A stretch of DNA of 64,000 bases from Blasia pusilla. Its lineage: Eukaryota > Marchantiophyta > Marchantiopsida > Blasiales. Every line of letters starts with the position of its first letter. The stretch's first letter is position 1. This document shows, in pieces, positions 21,671 through 33,265 of this stretch. The position numbers and the translations under genes are program-made. Below the pieces are notes generated by a model. The model ran no database searches. It saw only the letters and a list, made by a program, of their open reading frames with translations, and was not told the DNA's origin. The stretch spans positions 10,354,001-10,418,000 of the forward strand of contig CM114271.1 of assembly GCA_050084515.1 (NCBI GenBank), in the 5' to 3' direction.

Positions 21671-21699
21671 CGCATCTTTTTCCAATCTCGTTTTTTGCC

Positions 21700-22366
21700 A
21701 TAGCCTACTTTTGCGAAATGAAAAAATTTCAAGGACTCACCTGACTGAAGTGATTGAAGGCATAGCATGTCACATCATCAATAAGCTTTTCAACCATTGA
21801 ATGACTTATAGCTTACAATAGAGTACAAACTATGTTTCTTTATTTTATGTAGGAGACATATATTTTTTATAATTTTTGTCCTTGCTGTTTCATAGAGGTG
21901 ATTATGCCTCATAGATGCTCGTAGCCCAAAGCTAGAAAAGGTTATGTATCTCGTGCGATACAAAGTGCGACTCTTCACCATAAGAAATCCGCTTGACAGT
22001 TGAGACCATAGGGCTTGCAATAACTAAACCTTCAATACAACGAGATGGGTCATTTGTTATTCTCACAACACCTTCTATAAGGTTTGTTTAATTTTCAAAG
22101 GATTTTTTTGGGTGTCTATGGTCAATAAGTATCATATCAATGTTAAAACTACTAGAAAATGCAATAGCTTTGAGGAATGAATGTAGGTTGGTAAATGTGT
22201 TAAACACTTATGGTGTTACCAACTAGCTACATCACCAAATGTCCTTACTCTATTCTTTTTCTAACTAATGTTCAAAATATATTTGCAAATGTTTATATAG
22301 ACAGTGGTTGGAATTGAGCAAGGAGCACTTAATAGGACACATTGATTACAAGAGTCACATTTTCTC
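21700..22366. other. Spacer before the CACTA transposon
   Basis: AT-rich, no coding frame. The sequence at about 22149-22163 (ACTACTAGAAAATGC) resembles the CACTA-type terminal motif with its first base changed, but no matching inverted end was found near 30 kb, so the element border is not fixed. Confidence 0.3.
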
Positions 22367-24069
22367 TTGGGAAGTACCACAAGCTTAAGCCAAAGTATAA
22401 ATCTGCCAAGTCAATTTTCAGGTCTGAAAATTCAAACATCAGAAAATTATCATGCTAGAGCATACACCAATGTGCCAAAGTTGAGTCTTACTGACCCACT
22501 ACAAATTGCATTGCATGATGATAAGTTATGGCAAAGAGATAAGGAGGCAGCAAAGATCCTTGGGTTGAAAAAACTCAGATGTCCACGTAATGAATGCAAA
22601 GGGATGAGAATGAGAATGCTACCTGTTATAGAGAAGCACCTTATAATGTATAATAGGTACCCTCTAAACAGAATTTGGAAGAACATTGATGAATATGATT
22701 CATCAGATGATGAGTGCAGGTCTGTATTTTCAAGACATAAGAACATTAACATAGACAAGAGTACTCGAGAGCTCGATGTTGATTGCAATGTCAGGATTTC
22801 CATCCCATCTGCCATAGTTCTTGATGAAAATTTAGAGGTTCATAATATGATCAATGAAGCCTTTCATCAATTTGACTCTGAGCACGTAGAGGACCCCTTG
22901 ATGAAGACCAACGTATTGCTCGCGTAAATGAAGATAGTAGTCCTTCTGAGATAGGAGATGATGAACAAAAATTAGGATGAACTGAGGAAGATTGGGTAGC
23001 TAATGTTAAGGTATTACGAGAGGCATGTCGCCCTTTATTCACGGGAAGCAAGAGTAGTATATTAGCATTCACGATGGTGTTCTTGAATATTTGTGATGCC
23101 CACAACATCCCAAATGTTGCTGTTGATGAGATTTTGAAATTCTTGAGTTTAAAAATCCTTCCAAGTGACAACCATGTCCCTAAGAACCACTTTGCATCAA
23201 AGAAACTCATCAGAAAGCTTAGACTTAATTATATCCAAATCCACACTTGTCCCAATGGTTGTATGTTATTCCATGGTGCATACAAAGACCTAGTTGCATG
23301 TACCAAGTGCAAAGCACCGAGGCTCAAGGAGGTGGGGAAGAGTAAAGTGGCATTGACGATGCTTCGACATTTCCCTATAATTCCAAGGTTGAAGCGCATG
23401 TATAGATGCAAAATGATTGGTGAACATATGACTTGGGCCTAAAAAAAAAGAGTACATATGGCTTGGTGAGGCACACAAAGGATTGTAAGAAATGGAAGGA
23501 AATTGACTGCCAATGGCCTGATTTCATGAGTGAGCCTCGAAACTGTAGATTTGGTTGGGCATTGGATGGAGTTAATCCTTTCAGTAACAAGAATAGCATA
23601 TGGTCTACCTGATCTGTAGTCTTGGTCAATTACAATTTTCCCCCTTGGTTATGTACCAAGAAGTTCTTCCTCCAATTGGCTCTTATAATACATGGGAAAG
23701 AATCTGTGAGTTCAAAAAACCTAGATGTTTACCTTTCTCCACTTATTAATGAGTTACAAATATTTTGGACACGGATCACTGCTTTTGACATTAGTGGTAT
23801 AGAAGGAAGTAGAAAGTTCCATCTTCGAGCCATGATCATATGGACAATAAGTAACTACCTAGAGTTGGGTATTGTCTCTAGCCAAGCCACTAAAGGCAAA
23901 TTAGGATGCGTTGTGTGTGGGCCAAATGTTGATTCTTCCTATTCTAAACCATTGCATAAACCCACATTTCAAGGCCATCGACGTTACAAAGAAAGAAACC
24001 ATCCATACAGAAATAGAAAAGTTTCCCATCATTTCAATTCTTAGTGGAGACCCGTTCCCCTCCAAGGCA
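22367..24069 (+). pseudogene. CACTA tnp2 transposase, N-terminal and central part
   Basis: Segments 22367-22927, 23074-23442 and about 23500-24044 form one broken protein. The middle segment has Leu-Pro-Ser-Asp-Asn, then Lys-Lys-Leu-Ile-Arg-Lys-Leu, then Cys-Pro-Asn-Gly-Cys-Met-Leu-Phe, then Cys-Thr-Lys-Cys and Arg-His-Phe-Pro-Ile-Ile-Pro-Arg-Leu, the zinc-binding entry into Transposase_21. The third has Asp-Gly-Val-Asn-Pro-Phe, Tyr-Asn-Phe-Pro-Pro-Trp-Leu-Cys, Asp-Val-Tyr-Leu-x-Pro-Leu, Lys-Gly-Lys-Leu-Gly-Cys-x-Val-Cys. The transposase cuts the element at its ends. A stop at about 23440 and a short frame change at about 23610 break it; the solo LTR interrupts it at 24070. Confidence 0.87.
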
Positions 24070-24074
24070 AGTAT

Positions 24075-25081
24075 TGTAATAATCCACTCTTGTAAGAATT
24101 TTGTATTTTGGATGGTTTTTGTACAAAAATAGGTAAAAGTCTTTAGGAAGGAAGACTGAAGTTGAAGATTTCGTAGAAGATTGTAAATATGAATAGAGGG
24201 AGAGAAATAGTTGGAAGAGTACTTGATAAGGCTAGTTAATGAAACTCCATTGAGAAGGCAAGGAGATTGGAAGATCAGGGAAGTGTCTTGGAGGAGTAAA
24301 AACCGCTCTAAAGATTGTAAACGAAGACCGAAGAGCAAAGACTGTGAACAAAAAACGAAGATCAAAGAGTCTTTGCGAAGATAGGATTACAAAGATAGGA
24401 TAGCAAAGATAAAAACTACAAAGACTGTGAAGATCGCGAAGATCGCGAAGACTGTGAAGACTGAACCGTTGCGGCGGTTTCAGAAGCCGAAAATGGAGCG
24501 GCGGAGCGGTTTAAAGGGAGCAGAAATGAAATTCCAGGATATGGGGATAATCCAAGCTAAAGAGTCTTTTACTTTCTAATTCTTTCCACTCTTTGATGTA
24601 GAAGAAGAGTCTTCTCTCATGCTTTCTAATGTGCGGAACTGAATGCGGATCCTATTGGGCTGTAGTAGATATGGGAGTTGAGTCTTGTAGTTTAGGAATT
24701 CCAGAAGATAATCAGGATGAAGCATAGAAAAGCTATTAGACACTGAGTAACTTGCCATGACACATTCAGTTCTGAAAGTAGGATAAGCTGCCATTCTTGA
24801 GATCTCTTTGAGGTCTTCGTTGGAGCTTTGTTATTCAAAGATTTGCAAGAGTCTTTGTCTGCACTTGAGAAAAGTCTTTTCCGAAAGGGAAGAAAACCAT
24901 TTTATTCTTTTGTACTTGTAAGACAGTGTAGTTGTCATTGTCAGCAAAAATCATTGAAGAAGGAGTTATTCTTGTTATTTATTATAAAACCTCTCTTTAC
25001 TCAGGAAATAGTGGTCTCTTGGGAACGAACTTAGTACTTTGCGATAGAAAGAGTATCTTTTTCCTTGGGTTGTACATTACA
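24075..25081 (+). mobile_element. Solo LTR, family A, inside the CACTA element
   Basis: It starts TGTAATAATCCACTC and ends TTGTACATTACA, flanked by perfect 5-bp duplications AGTAT at 24070-24074 and 25082-25086. The sequence is the inverted counterpart of the LTR at 131-1671 (for example 24600-24790 against 421-610). A perfect TSD around a single LTR means that recombination between two LTRs removed the rest of the element. It carries short AAGAC/AAGATCGCG repeats near 24330-24460. Confidence 0.95.
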
Positions 25082-25086
25082 AGTAT

Positions 25087-25620
25087 CTAGTGTTGATATA
25101 CTAGATTGGGCTGAGTTGAAAAGAGCATATGATAGCAAGCCAAAGACAAGGTTACGGAGAGGTGGAGAAGCCCTTATTGATCCATACAAGAAGACCAGGG
25201 TGTCACGACGGAGCATTTTGTTTGATCTACGTTAGTGGAAGGTAACACTTAGAACCTCGTCAATGAAACTATTTTCCATTATTCATTTTGTTCATTTGTA
25301 TGCATCCTATGATGGTTTATTGATTGTGAAAATTTTAGCTGATTATTTTCTGAATAATTATATTCTTTGGTTTTTTTCAAGACTTACTAATTCAAAATAC
25401 ATTAGATTTGATGCATTGCAAAAAAAAATGTAGCAGAAAATACCCTCAAGATCCTATTTGGTTCAAAGAAGAAGGATTCCATACAGGTATTTGACAACAT
25501 CTTTGGTTGCAAGCCCATCCGGGTAGAGTTGGGGCTAAGTTCAAACCTAGAGCAGATTATGTGTTAAGTCCATAAGAGATCAAAGTATTCAATGCAAGGG
25601 TAGAATCACTTTAAGTTCCA
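25087..25620 (+). pseudogene. CACTA transposase, part downstream of the solo LTR
   Basis: The frame resumes after the LTR in a Lys/Arg-rich stretch (25090-25235), then an intron-like AT-rich gap, then a coding-like stretch (25440-25600) containing Trp-Phe-Lys-Glu-Glu-Gly-Phe and Pro-Arg-Ala-Asp-Tyr-Val-Leu-Ser. Only weak similarity to known tnp2 parts can be seen, so this is assigned by position. Confidence 0.45.
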
Positions 25621-25774
25621 AGTGGATATGCAGGTGCATTAAAAAATACCTTTTAAGAAATAAATTAGGTAGTCTGAAGTCTCATGATCTCCACATATTC
25701 ATGCAACAACTTCTGACTTATTTCTTACAGGTTCTCTTGAAAACTCCTATGAGAATGACCATCATGGGCATGTC

Positions 25775-26090
25775 GTGAGTTTTTCGACATCTTTGCGTGA
25801 AAAATTGGGATCGCCCCATTTTGCTTCTTTGAAAGAGGATATGGCAACTACTTTGTGCCTTATGGAAGTCCACTTACACCCCTCTTTCTTTGATGTCATG
25901 ATTCATCTCATGGTTCATGTGGTGGAAGAGCTCGATATATGTAGTCCAGTTGGTTATAGGTGGATGTACCCTATTGAGTGCTATTTGGGGGTGTTAAAAG
26001 GTTATGTCTGATCTCGTGCTCAATCAGAAGGATGTATGGCTGAAGGGTATATCCTTGATGAGGCCCTAAGGTTAATTACAGAGTAAATGC
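25775..26090 (+). pseudogene. CACTA DUF4218 segment
   Basis: The frame has Leu-Met-Glu-Val-His-Leu-His-Pro-Ser-Phe-Phe-Asp-Val-Met, then His-Leu-Met-Val-His-Val-Val-Glu-Glu-Leu, then Tyr-Arg-Trp-Met-Tyr-Pro-Ile-Glu-Cys-Tyr-Leu. This run is the signature of DUF4218, found C-terminal to the tnp2 domain in plant CACTA transposases. After a stop at 26009 the sequence continues with Ala-Glu-Gly-Tyr-Ile-Leu-Asp-Glu-Ala, also typical. Confidence 0.88.
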
Positions 26091-26559
26091 AAGATTACAA
26101 TGTGGTGGAAACAAGGCTTTGGGATGCTTCTGAGGAGCAAGGTGTGATTGGCAAAGTTTTGGAAGGGGCACACCTCAAGTGTCAGTTAACTGCTGAACTT
26201 GTAGTTGTGGCCCATGAGTATGTATTGCAAAATACGGAATGCTTCACTAGTCGGATGGAGTAAGTTATAACAATTCATTCCCTTCATTCAAGTTCTAACA
26301 TTCTTTACTTAGTACGATTGTATCGTTGATACTTTGGTGAGCTAAAAAGATAAAAGAAGAGATCGCCAAAGGTAACAAGGTAGATGAAGTAGTTCTGAAG
26401 TTGTCAGTGCCTCCATCGCTCTCATATCTATCTTTTAAGAGAATGAAAGCATATGGAAATCACTATAGGGTGGAGGACGGTAGCTTGTAGTCTACATATG
26501 ACTCAGGTATAGCATCTATATTTCTATCACCAACATCTGACCAAGATAAATCTCTTAGT

Positions 26560-26870
26560 CAAATCCTTACTTGGGCATCCTTGTAGATATTTTGCATTTA
26601 GATTATGGCACATTGGATGAGCGCATTATGCTTATGAGAGGCAATTGGGTTCAATCATCCGAGAATAGGCCTGATGCTACAATGATGCATGATGAAAATG
26701 GTTTTCTCTTGGTAGACTTTAAGAGATTCCTACCGGTTAACTCAGATTGTTTTTTTTTTCATAGCCAAGTCTAACAAGTATTTTATGCACTTGTTGAGGA
26801 ATGACTTGGTTGGAAAGTAGTTATGCAAAAAGCTGCCCGATCTTGACGAGTCGTTGGGGGAAGGCTAGAC
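26560..26870 (+). pseudogene. CACTA DUF4216 segment
   Basis: The segment reads Gly-Ile-Leu-Val-Asp-Ile-Leu-His-Leu-Asp-Tyr, then Met-Leu-Met-Arg-Gly-Asn-Trp-Val, then Asn-Gly-Phe-Leu-Leu-Val-Asp-Phe-Lys-Arg-Phe-Leu. This matches DUF4216, which follows DUF4218 in CACTA transposases. A frame change after a poly-T run at 26750-26759 leads into Gln-Val-Phe-Tyr-Ala-Leu. Confidence 0.82.
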
Positions 26871-28546
26871 ATGTACATTGATGATCATATGGACCTAGGG
26901 GAGATGAGGGCTTCAACAAGCTTGGAAATGGAAGTGCCAGATATTTCCCTAGTTGGTGCAATCCTCTTATCAAATGCTGAATTAGCTCTAGCCTCTAGAG
27001 AATTTAAGACCAATGAAGAATTAGTTGAATGTTCTGAAGACAACAATGAGATCTGAAGTAGCTCTAATAGTGAGTAAGGAAGTGTATATTGTAATACACT
27101 AATAGGCATCACCTATGTAGATCAAATCAAATGCATGATCTAGGTATTATATATGAGTTTTCTTATAATATTTGGATGCTTATTGATGAGTTCTTTGGTG
27201 GGTTATTGTTCAAGGTCTTGTGTATGCCTTTATATTGAGGTTTATATGGATACCTCAACCTCATGTTTTCGTAACCTTATCTTCATCAAAAATTACTAAT
27301 TTGAAGTTATGGGCATACCTTTGCTTATGCACTATGTGGTTCAACTTTTTGTGGAAATCTCATGCGCTGTGGGTTTTTTTTTTCAGGATGCAGATTATAG
27401 AGTCAAGTGGGAAACCAGAGTGGAATAGCGGAGATAATCTAACAACTTCTGTATCCAAAGTTGGAACAAATGATGTAGGAACATTATTGTCCAAAGGGGA
27501 GGAAAATGTAGAGTACTTCGGGCTATGAGACGACAGGTGTGAAAGAGTGAGAGCAGCAACACGTCTCCTTGCTTCCAAGTGGAGGTTTGACTCACCTTTG
27601 ATCTTTTGCAAAGTTTCATCCTTCTAGTTATTTTACACTATAATGTATATTAGTGAATACATGTTTGGAATAATTCCATGAGTTTTTCTACTGTTATATA
27701 GTTGCATATCCCTGGATTGTATGCTCTATACGTACTTGGGCATCTGACATTTTTTTGTATTACATATTGGTTTGTAGGTTAGTATTTCCAGAGGAGATAC
27801 CTAAAGCCAAGGCAAGCATAATACATGCTAAAAGAAGGTCACATACATCAACACCTAAAGTCCAGTTTACTCGCCACCAGTGCTTACAATTGAAGATGGA
27901 GGAATCCGGGTCTTCACATGGTGAAGACAAGTTTCATAGCAATGGTTCACAATCAGACCCACGATTCGATGTTAATCTAGAGAAATCAAGCCCTGAACCC
28001 TCACAGTTTGCTCGAGCAAGCACCTCCAAGTCTCCTCTCAAGATCAACAAGCGTCGTAAACCTGGAGATGAATGTGGAAGATTCCTCCTATCCTTTATCC
28101 TAATATGGTGGTCTATGTATCTCACTCTTAACTTTGTAGTTAATAGAGTTGCATCTACATGAATATATGTTCAAGAATGTGCTAACATATTTCTTTTTTT
28201 GTTGTGTAGGGAAAGAGTCTAGCCAAAATATGTGAGGAAAATCAAGCAAATTACCCTCCTACTGCATACCCTTGGCCTTATCTCGACTATCATCCAACAT
28301 TTCACATGCCACCCTACTGGCCATCCTCAATACCAGGTTAGGGAATTCAATGATTACTTCTTGAGGTCAATCTCTTTACATGCATGTTATACTTTGAATA
28401 AAATCTTATCTAATACTATTATGTTTTGTTTAGCAGGGTCTGTTCCTCCAAGTTTGGTCCCACGTGGAAAATTTTATCCACCCCACCCATCACAAGGATT
28501 CTATGTACCAAAACCTACTCACCCATCAGAAGGAGTTCATGAGTGA
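26871..28546 (+). pseudogene. CACTA C-terminal region and start of second protein (acidic and Pro-rich)
   Basis: Coding-like pieces are 26871-27056 (acidic, Leu- and Glu-rich), about 27385-27525, 27780-28100 (Ser/Pro/Lys-rich with a basic patch) and 28205-28546 (Pro/Tyr-rich, with repeated Pro-x-Tyr-Pro). Intervening stretches are AT-rich with splice-site-like ends. Such low-complexity Pro-rich exons commonly precede the Transposase_24 domain in plant CACTA elements. I assign this by context and recognise no domain. Confidence 0.45.
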
Positions 28547-28699
28547 AGAGACCATCAAACTCCACTTGGTAAGTTATAGGGAAATGCATGACATAATGAT
28601 ATAACATTCTATCTAACGTACTCGACACATGCAATTTATGCCTTTACAAATCCTAATTGTTTCTAGATCTTATATCTTCATCTAACTTCTCATTTTATA

Positions 28700-30040
28700 T
28701 TTGTAGACTCATTTGTTAAGCATATGCATCGCAAGGATGAGTATGAGAAGTAGAAGGCATCCACCAAGCAGCAAGAGCGTGCAAGGCTAAAACATATTAT
28801 AGAGGTCACTTCAAGGGTGAGATTATTTACGGATATGAGGGAAAAAGAGAATGGCATGATGATGTCAAGGCAAGTGTTCATCGCCACTTGGACCTTAGTA
28901 TAGTTGATGTTAGTAAAAAATCTGAGCAAGACTAGAGAACAATCCGTAGAGAGATAGAAAATTGCTATGAGTATGTTGGCGGTGAACGTAGTGACAGGTT
29001 TTGGCGTGTTTGTCTTCAAGATTTGATGAAATCTGAAAGGGCCCGCTTGAAGAAGCTTTGGGTAGAGAAAGGGTCACTTTCTTAATGTGCTTGTCCTTTG
29101 GAAGTGAATCCATGAACTTGGCAATCATTGAAGACCTATTGGTTGTCACCTGCACGACAACAAAAATCTGAAAGAATGAAGGCCAATAGATCTAAGGTCG
29201 AGAACCCAAATCCTAATGGTAGAAGAGGGTTTTCTGGACAAAAAATATGTTTGTAAGTAATCTAATCTTAGAACCTTCATGATTTACTTTTGGTTATGAG
29301 ATTATTGTGTGCCATAACCTTAGAATGTGAATTTCAGGTTTTTGAATCAGGTTTAGTTAATATTTTACTTGATTATTTCCATGTAGAAGAAGGAGCGGGG
29401 AACTTCACCCACTATACAAGAGATGCAAGAGTCTTTGAGTACCCCAAAAGTAGACCCAAGCCAAAAATCTATCAGCAATAAGGTACGATTGTGATAATAA
29501 GTCTGGGATTGGATGTGTGATTACAATTGAATCTTTTTAGATATGTTATTTTTGTGGTGCCATGTCGAGTTGGTCTTTGTATGTTTTTCTATGTTTATAG
29601 TACATGTCTTGTCTCTTCTATATGCTACACATCTCCTTTACCTTGTGCATGTGAGTGTTTATTTTAGTGGTAGACATTCCTTCTTATTTTTTCTCTTAGA
29701 TCTCTTCTCCTCAAAAACATTTTTGACCTGATTTTTTTCATAGGTTTGTAGTACTTGGCTTGCTATGTAGCTTCTATATTGTGTGATTATCATTTGATTT
29801 GTGTTTTTTAATGATATACTATTTGTTTCCTCTTGGTATTGGTGTATAGAGTATATGCTTGAGTGGTTTAGTTACTAGTTATGTACCTTATTATCGATGC
29901 ACGCACCTTTTTTTAATGCAGAGTTCTACGACAAGTTTGACCCATAGGATAGATGCCATGGAGGAAGAAAGCGCATCGACAAAGAAGGATATTATTGACA
30001 TCGAGGAGAACATTGCTCATATCATGGCAATGTTGTAAAA
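28700..30040 (+). pseudogene. CACTA Transposase_24-like protein, C-terminal region
   Basis: Pieces at about 28700-29260, 29380-29480 and 29925-30040 read as a Lys/Glu-rich protein containing Arg-Phe-Trp-Arg-Val-Cys, Glu-Lys-Gly-Ser, Lys-Val-Glu-Asn, then Thr-Ser-Pro-Thr-Ile-Gln-Glu-Met, and an acidic helical end. The layout resembles the second (Ptta/En/Spm-type) protein of plant CACTA elements. Stops interrupt it at about 28755, 28935 and 29083. Confidence 0.55.
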
Positions 30041-31329
30041 AATGACTCAGGCAGTGCCTCATAACACCACATATACTCATCCAGAAGTGTTAGTTCCAGC
30101 TAGAAGTCCTTTTCCTCCATATGTTCCCAAGGATATGAATCTTCCCTTAGCATCAAAATCAAAAGAAGATCCAAGAGACGCTAAATGGATTTAGAAGGGA
30201 ACTCTATAGGCAATTTAAGTCCTTTTCTTACTGATGATATTGGGAGCAATGTGGAGGTGATAGAGAAGAGTACAATTGAGCCTACTATTTATCACGACTT
30301 TTTAGGATAGATCAAAGAGATCTGATAGAGTGCCTTCACGAGTAGAGGAGAACATGCTCAAGAGTTCAAGGATGACTTGTTGCGGTCTCGGGAAACTTGA
30401 GAGAGCAGGTTTTCCCTTCGTTTCGGCTCATTTGGAGCCATATAGAGAAACTTACTATTTTGGGTAAGTTTATGTGTTTGGTAGAGTTGAATTTCCACTT
30501 TGGGAAGCGGACCTTGACCCGCTATAGCAAGTCAAGAGCCAAGGAGGTGACCTGCAAGCATAGGTTACCAAGGAGAGAGCTTGGGAGAGCGAAGGGGGTA
30601 TACCTCAAGGAGAGAGAGCTTGAGAGCTTATTCTCTCTTTGTTGAACCTCTTGGCATGAGGCGACGGAGCTATGGTCTTGCTTGCCTTGTGTGTGTAACC
30701 CAAGTCTCTCATTGAGAGTGGGTTTGGTTTGACATTGAGGGAGACATGTGAGAGTGCACACATTTGAGAGCTATGGTGTTGAGAGAGATTGGATCTTGAT
30801 TTACAAAGACAAAATGAGAGGGTGAGAGAGATTCATGGGGGAGCTCGCTGGTTGCTCGATGTTTGGTGCAGGTTGGGGACCATGTTCCCGGCTTCATGGC
30901 TCATGGGAGTGCTCATGAGAGCAAGAGTCGCGGTATTTTGACGTTTGTGTGGCGATTTTCTGTGTGAGAGAGTGGCGCGCGGAAGCGCTGCTCAATTTCT
31001 GATAGGGATTGATTAAGGGGGCAGGTTGCCCCATGTTCGTGCTTTAAGGAGTATCATGTAGCTTGCTGATTTTTATTTTCACAGGTTTTATATTTTTGTT
31101 GGGAGAAATTAGCACGGAAGCGCTGCCAAATTTTGTGAAGGAGAAAGAGATATTGGGCTTTATGACAGTCCCCATCAATTTTTATGGGATTGTCCGATTC
31201 AAAATATTTTTTAACGTTGTTGTAGAATGTGAAGCTGTGCATGCTCTGCAATTGACAATGCATAATTGGGAGTTGCGAGAAAAAAATATGGCCGATTTTG
31301 CAAACTGCCAATTTTCATGGTAAAAACGG
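30041..31329. other. Unassigned sequence between the CACTA remnant and a GCC-rich tract
   Basis: No domain is recognised. The stretch 30380-31000 is rich in GAGAG and 'gtgagag' motifs, as in an LTR or leader of a retroelement. The motif GGAAGCGCTGC occurs twice (about 30981 and 31117). It may be the 5' LTR or leader of the gag at 32.2 kb. Confidence 0.3.
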
Positions 31330-31640
31330 CCAAACCCTAACTGCCTGGTGACAACGCCGTCGTTGGCAGCGTCATCATCGTCCGCGCCGTTGCCGTCCGT
31401 GTCATCGCCCTTTTCCGCCATGGCCGCTGCCTCTACCACCGCCACTTATCGCCGTCACCGCCATTGGTTGCCGTGCTGCTGTCATTTGCCGTTATCATCG
31501 CCAGCGCCTCTACTGCCACCACTTGTCACAGCCGTCACTACCGCCGCCACTATTAGTTGCCGTTGCCGCCGTCAACACAAGTTACCACCGTTGTTCAAGT
31601 CAACGGCTTGTCACCAATGGCAAGTAGGGCGGCCGCTGCC
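31330..31640. repeat. Degenerate GCC/CCG trinucleotide-rich tract
   Basis: About 300 bp built from variants of GCC, CGC, CAC and GTC triplets, much more GC-rich than its surroundings. One frame (31348-31692) stays open because of the triplet structure, giving an Ala/Ser/Pro/Thr-rich product that is probably not a gene. Confidence 0.7.
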
Positions 31641-32180
31641 GTACTTGTTGAGTCTTTATGAGTCATTGCCACTCGTTAACTCCCAACTTTGACAATGTGA
31701 CCTTTTTGGATTCATGAGATCATGGGCTATGTTGTGATTGGTAGCCGCTTGACGACGATTGAGTACTATGCCGTGACGCCCGTAGCCGCAATGCGCCACC
31801 AATTGCCGTGTCGTTTTGTGCTGATGCTGAGAGCATCGATGATATATGGGTTTAGGGGACATCGACCTGTGTGGGATGTCCAGAGTTGAGGATGGTTTGT
31901 CGATGAGATGATAGATCAATTGATTTGCCGGACCACGCCGCTTGTTGCCGCACAACACACGTCTCAGTGAGAGAGGGTAGATTGAGTGCCGCATGTTCAG
32001 TTTGAGGGATTACTCACAAGATTGAGAGTGATTGTGTGAGAGGGGCACCGGGGTCATCACGGTATCCTTTCAGGATTTTGAGAGGCAAGCTAGTGGACTT
32101 AAGACTAGCTATGGAGGGTTTACCCGGAGTGGTGCGAGGTTTTGAGGGTCTCCACGTGAGAGACCACCTCGATCTCCTTC
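31641..32180. other. Probable leader region upstream of a gypsy gag
   Basis: No recognisable domain. It runs directly into the gag fragment at 32.18 kb, and its last 40 bases (gagagaccacctcgatc) resemble the sequence before the gag at 41.2 kb (aaggaaccacctcagcc), so it is probably the 5' untranslated region of the same family. Confidence 0.45.
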
Positions 32181-33190
32181 TATGTCGACTTCAGACAAGG
32201 GGGAGCATGTAGAGAAGTGTGTTAGTGGTCCACCATACACATTGAGTGGTCCTATCAGTTGGGCGTACGAGATGGACGACCAAGGTAGAGGGCCGCATAG
32301 GTTTTTGGATACTGTAGGCACTATAGAGCTACATGACTTCATTGCGGAGTTTAGGAGTTGGTGTGACTCATAGCGGGCTAGGAACTCTAGAGAGTTCAAC
32401 CCGTTTACAGTATGGAACGGTATGTTCCAGCATTTAGAGGGGGCGCCCATGATGATTACCATGAGTTCTCCCACAGATATGCTCAGGAGATTGAGGCATG
32501 GCGACTCTACTATGACCCACACTATGTGTCATGGACGGAGCCGTTCCCAGGTGAGGAGGAGGAGTCAGGAGAGGCTACTTCCTCTTCCACTAGTGATGTT
32601 TTAGGAGGGGTAACTCGCACTAGAGCAGTTGCACCGTCTAGTTGGGTTTGTCTCAAGTTGAGTTCTTTGCTGAGTTGAGGACGAGCTACCAGGGGGTACG
32701 AATGGAGAATTTGCGGAGCATCCATGACTTCCAGAGGCGCCTAGGTGAGAGTTTGCGTGAGGCTAACACTCGCTTGTGCCAGTTGATCAACGTCACTCAG
32801 GGGTGACAGAGGCTTAGGCTATCTAGTCATGGTACGCAATGTTGGACCGAACCCTGCGGACACGGGTGCGGAAGGGGATTCTTCTTATGGACACCTCCCC
32901 TACGTTGAGAGATGTTTTTAGGACTTCCAAGAACATTGAGCGCAACATGGCGGAGGAGAGCGTAGCCACCATGGGTTCTGGGCGAGAGCGGTCACGATTG
33001 CCTGTACCACTAGTGCACAAACGTGGATTCCAAGATAGGTTGACTCTGACACCGCGAGCACAGGGAGGATACCGGGAGGCCGTGCCACAAAGACCCGCGC
33101 CTTCATATGCGGCTTAGCAGCAACCGCCTACAATTACTTGTTGGTCATGTGGCGGAGCCCATCGTCAGCGCGATTGCACTTGTTACGGTT
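32180..33190 (+). pseudogene. Gag of the methyltransferase-type gypsy family, copy 2 (truncated)
   Basis: Broken frames (32182-32373, 32412-32678, 32839-33117) give a capsid-like protein matching the gag at 41.2 kb: Ile-x-Leu-x-Asp-Phe, then Phe-Asn-Pro-Phe-x-x-Trp-x-Gly-x-Phe-Gln-His-Leu-Glu-Gly, and further on a shared Arg-Thr/Lys-Arg-Val-Arg...Ser-Pro-Thr-Leu segment. It ends with a zinc knuckle Cys-Trp-Ser-Cys-x3-His-x4-Cys at about 33140-33180. The sequence stops at about 33220, where a MULE segment begins. No pol is attached. Confidence 0.75.
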
Positions 33191-33219
33191 ATACACGTGT
33201 GCCTTAGCATCGGGGAGGA

Positions 33220-33265
33220 GATAGAGGAGAGGAAGAGAGGAAGAGAGGAAGAGAGGAGACAGGAG
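33220..33265. repeat. Short (GGAAGAGA)n tract
   Basis: About four tandem copies of GGAAGAGA at the junction between the gag fragment and MULE copy 2. The corresponding place in MULE copy 1 (16535-16550) has only one. Confidence 0.8.

Larger units (their letters stand above)
22367..30040 (+). mobile_element. CACTA (En/Spm, tnp2-type) transposon, broken
   Basis: Plus-strand coding segments appear in the order tnp2 transposase, DUF4218, DUF4216, then a second protein with Pro-rich and Transposase_24-like parts. This is the gene set of plant CACTA elements. AT-rich stretches between segments, several ending in pyrimidine-rich CAG (for example at about 27385), look like introns. A solo LTR interrupts it at 24075-25081. 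Stops within exons mark it as non-functional. Confidence 0.85.

Noticed and set aside
22149-22163. CACTA terminal inverted repeat at the left border of the transposon
   Set aside because: The first base does not fit and no matching inverted copy was found near 30 kb, so no border is claimed.
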